The notes beneath the pieces are model-generated. The model saw nothing but the letters and a program-made list of their open reading frames with translations, was not told where the DNA came from and did no database searches. A stretch of DNA of 56,088 nucleotides from Rhodospirillales bacterium (GTDB lineage: Bacteria > Pseudomonadota > Alphaproteobacteria > Rhodospirillales > Casp-alpha2): the NCBI GenBank assembly GCA_021775095.1, contig JAJFII010000036.1, positions 1 through 56,088 on the forward strand. Reading direction: 5' to 3'. Below, piece by piece: positions 54,012 to 56,088 of the stretch. The stretch's first letter is position 1. Each line of letters starts with the position of its first letter. The translations under genes and the position numbers were made by a program.

Positions 54012-54695
54012 ATGTTGAATAACGAAGAACTGCAACTGGTGCGAAGGTCTGGCCTGTTCGACGGCCTCGACATTACCAAACCGCCTGGGGTCTTGGATAC
54101 CTGTAAAATCTTAAAATTTGCCGGCGGAGATCATCTGTTTGAGGAAAATGACCGCAGCCGGGGTATTTATTTTATCATCGATGGTATCGTGCAACTGATT
54201 CGCGGAAACAAAAAATGCAAACCGGCCATATTGAGTTTACGCCAACGGGGTCAATTTGTTGGTGTTACCGCCAATCTCTGTAGGCGCTGCCACTATGCCA
54301 CCGGCAAGACTGGACGGGCCAGCAAGGTTCTGTTAATCCGTGGTTCAGCCCTGACAACCCTGTCGCGCAGATATCCGGTAATCCACGAACGTCTGATAAG
54401 CGCAGTTGGTGAAAACATCCTGCAAATGGCCCGACATTTCGAACGCCTGCAACAACTGCAAACGACGGAACGGCTGGCTGATTTCCTCCTCACCTCGGTT
54501 ACCGGCGATGCCGACGAGACCGAACTCACCCTGCCCTGCGACAAGGGAATGATCGCCACTTATCTGGGCATGGAACGGGAAAGTTTTTCCCGCGCCCTGG
54601 CTAAATTGCGAAACGTTGGTGTTATCGCGGAAGGCCGCCACATTCACCTCACCAATGCGACGGCTTTAAGGGAACTGCGCGACAGTCTATCGTGA
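54012..54695 (+). CDS. Crp/Fnr-family regulator with CxxC in the ligand pocket region
   Basis: 227 residues. N-terminal beta-barrel (FAGGDHLFEENDRSRGIYFI), dimerisation helix (GENILQMARHFERLQQLQTT), and C-terminal winged HTH (DKGMIATYLGMERESFSRAL, about residues 177-196). The canonical phosphate-binding cassette is missing and the corresponding place contains C90RRC93. Other Cys at 31, 69 and 176. A redox, NO or metal-responsive Dnr-like regulator is plausible. An Fnr/FixK box precedes it. Confidence 0.88.
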   Translation: MLNNEELQLVRRSGLFDGLDITKPPGVLDTCKILKFAGGDHLFEENDRSRGIYFIIDGIVQLIRGNKKCKPAILSLRQRGQFVGVTANLCRRCHYATGKTGRASKVLLIRGSALTTLSRRYPVIHERLISAVGENILQMARHFERLQQLQTTERLADFLLTSVTGDADETELTLPCDKGMIATYLGMERESFSRALAKLRNVGVIAEGRHIHLTNATALRELRDSLS

Positions 54696-54705
54696 ATCCA
54701 TAGGC

Positions 54706-55626
54706 TCAGGGTTTAACCAATAATTCATTTTCAAGCAACTGTTCGAGATTATTTTGTAGAAACTTCAGTAAATAGGTTTGCTGCAAATCGCGCAGGTCGT
54801 CGCGGCAAAACATTTTGAACCAGCCCGGTAAAACCAGATCACCAATAGGATATTCGATTTTATTTTCAATATGATGGCGTTGTTCGGCCGACGTGGTGTG
54901 TAAAAACCGGCATCGAGGGTTATTTCCGGTAATCCTGACATCGGCCAACAAATCACCATGAACGTTCCAAACGGCGGCGTCCAGTTCGTGGACCGGGCAT
55001 CCGCGCCCGCCGGCAATCGCATTAAAAGTATTTTGCTCAAACAGCAACCAGGGGGATTGCAGGCGGGTTTGCCGCGACCAATCGGCGGCAAACTCAAAAT
55101 CCCTGACAATCAGGAAACCGGTGTTCATGTAAGCCGCGTCCGGGTTTTTATGGTAGGCCCGTACCAGGGCATGTAGCGGCGTCATATCATGGTTCGCCGC
55201 CGCGAAGGTTTCAACGGTCTGGCCGAGGCTCAGGTTTGAGGCATCACGGCTCACGGCAACCCCGGATCCGGTGGCTGTCATGGCTTCAACCAGGTTTTCA
55301 ATTTGTTCGTGAACAGCGGCCACAAGCACCATATCGGCGTCGATCCAGACGACCGCATCGCAGGCGGTTGTATCAACAAAATGACACAAGCTCGCTTTAT
55401 ACATCCAAGGATGCAAACCCCGCGCCAATTGGTCCGGTTGTTCAAGGTACGTCCCCTTGGATTGCCAAAGTCGGCGTTCGCCATCAGTCATTCCAAAATC
55501 GCAAATATGCAAGGTCTGGTCCGGCATGTGGTGCTTGAAGGATTCGCTAAGCAGGCCGGTATTCAACAAACGGTTGGCGTCGGTTCCGGTTAGATAGGCG
55601 ATTTTTGGCTTTGAATTAACGGTCAA
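54706..55626 (-). CDS. Glycosyltransferase-like protein with DxD motif
   Basis: About 306 residues from TTG 55626; a GTG at 55662 is an alternative, and the frame extends to 55743. KIAYLTGTDANRLLNTGLLS begins the domain. DAVVWIDADMVLV carries the DxD nucleotide-sugar/metal motif, then NTGFLIVRDFEFAADW and FEQNTFNAIAGGRGCPVHEL. The pattern is of GT8/GT-A type, enzyme class not certain. It directly follows the small gene at 55650-55850 on the same strand and they probably share an operon. Confidence 0.72.
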   Translation of the reverse strand: MTVNSKPKIAYLTGTDANRLLNTGLLSESFKHHMPDQTLHICDFGMTDGERRLWQSKGTYLEQPDQLARGLHPWMYKASLCHFVDTTACDAVVWIDADMVLVAAVHEQIENLVEAMTATGSGVAVSRDASNLSLGQTVETFAAANHDMTPLHALVRAYHKNPDAAYMNTGFLIVRDFEFAADWSRQTRLQSPWLLFEQNTFNAIAGGRGCPVHELDAAVWNVHGDLLADVRITGNNPRCRFLHTTSAEQRHHIENKIEYPIGDLVLPGWFKMFCRDDLRDLQQTYLLKFLQNNLEQLLENELLVKP

Positions 55627-55649
55627 TTGATTGCGGTCAAGGGTTTTTC

Positions 55650-55850
55650 TCAGCCCGTGCACTCCGTATCCGTTAACGGCACAACCTTGGCTTCGCTGTG
55701 TTTTAATTCTTCCCGAAGCACCGCGTGCCCCCGCCGGATACACAACGATACATATTGCGCCGGTGTCATGCCGGCAATTGCCGCCCAGGTTTCAATCCGT
55801 TGCCAGTCTCCGCCTGGCAAGGCGGTCATCAGTTCGTCCGTAAACTTCAT
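55650..55850 (-). CDS. Small hypothetical protein upstream of the GT-like gene
   Basis: 66 residues with an excellent ribosome site (GGAGG, 5 nt before ATG 55850). MKFTDELMTALPGGDWQRIE and MTPAQYVSLCIRRGHAVLRE suggest a short helical protein. No family recognised. The stop (TGA) lies 24 bp before the preferred start of the GT-like gene, suggesting coupled expression. Confidence 0.65.
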   Translation of the reverse strand: MKFTDELMTALPGGDWQRIETWAAIAGMTPAQYVSLCIRRGHAVLREELKHSEAKVVPLTDTECTG

Positions 55851-55903
55851 TTATGCCTCCTTGCCACAGAATAACCAGTGACTCCTAATATTTTCTTGAT
55901 GTA

Positions 55904-56088
55904 GGGTTAGGACCCATTAATTTCATCCATTCTGCGGAGGTGATTAATCTTATCGGTTAGGCGGAAAGACGCAGGAAACCCCACGGTTTTCAAGTTTTTT
56001 CAACGAAGCCAGAGAGATAAAGCGCCCCGCCCCAAGGGGTTTGTCCGTAAGCTCACGCCTTGTGCGAAAACAAGGCTCGAATAGGTCC
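55904..56088. mobile_element. MITE-like element, copy C, cut by the window end
   Basis: It starts after TA (55902-55903) with GGGTTAGGACCCATTAATTT and is colinear with copy B for about 175 bp. The last bases in the window read AATAGGTCC, which match the terminal repeat end of copy A rather than the internal sequence. It may therefore carry an internal deletion, but the window ends here. Confidence 0.82.

Noticed and set aside
1-56088. CRISPR arrays, rRNA, tRNA, complete insertion sequences, prophage genes
   Set aside because: No regularly spaced direct repeats, no cloverleaf-like or rRNA sequence recognised, no transposase, integrase or phage structural gene seen.

Overview
The window looks like a piece of an alphaproteobacterial chromosome, probably from a free-living, possibly marine, Rhodospirillales-like bacterium. 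The evidence is a DivK-type response regulator with a CtrA-like site (TTAA-N7-TTAA) elsewhere in the window, HisZ next to PurA, an RluD-RpoH pair with the alphaproteobacterial type of heat-shock sigma factor, and moderate-to-high GC with frequent GTG/TTG starts. No rRNA, tRNA, CRISPR array or complete insertion sequence was seen.

Layout. (1) 1-7.9 kb: the 3' part of a TPR/SPINDLY-type GT41 glycosyltransferase, divK, a Crp/Fnr regulator, a DEAD-box RNA helicase with a long basic tail, and a membrane-anchored GT2 glycosyltransferase. (2) 8.2-26.6 kb: a catabolic/scavenging island. It holds an SDR gene with a 4 x 8-bp tandem repeat, a fumarylacetoacetate-hydrolase-family gene and an EthD-like small protein. 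These are followed by a complete Opp/Dpp-type ABC importer (two ATPases, binding protein, two permeases) interleaved with six amidohydrolases: three of AtzA/TrzN/ammeline-deaminase type, one SsnA-like and two cytosine-deaminase (CodA)-like. A phytanoyl-CoA-dioxygenase-like enzyme closes the island. (3) 26.7-37.4 kb: a second importer locus with a carbohydrate-type ABC system (binding protein, two permeases, MalK/UgpC-like ATPase), a cytoplasmic sulfatase, an aldo/keto reductase, a GMC oxidoreductase and a gamma-glutamyltransferase-family protein. (4) 37.6-40.4 kb: a secreted hypothetical protein, an ArsR-ArsP-like pair with palindromic operator candidates, and a TerB-like protein. (5) 40.6-56.1 kb: core-type genes (hisZ, purA, rpoH, rluD, a threonine aldolase, a YaiI/UPF0178 protein), a predicted pseudokinase with a membrane partner, a JAMM protease, a second GT41 protein, a lone ParB-like domain, a second Crp/Fnr regulator with an Fnr/FixK-type box in front of it, and a GT-like gene.

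The main structural discovery is a 265-bp MITE-like element. It has about 20-bp terminal inverted repeats beginning GGGTCAGGA, flanking TA dinucleotides and a 99-bp internal inverted-repeat structure. Two full copies (23955-24219 and 45907-46171) and one copy cut by the window end (55904-56088) are present. One copy sits between two divergent amidohydrolase genes and creates a false N-terminal extension.

How the genes may work together (inference): the Opp-type importer would bring in one or more N-containing cyclic compounds, and the amidohydrolases would hydrolyse or deaminate them. The neighbouring locus would import a sulfated or sugar-like compound that is desulfated in the cytoplasm and oxidised by the GMC and AKR enzymes. 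In both importer operons a stable hairpin lies directly downstream of the binding-protein gene, which suggests differential expression. Substrates cannot be assigned from sequence alone.
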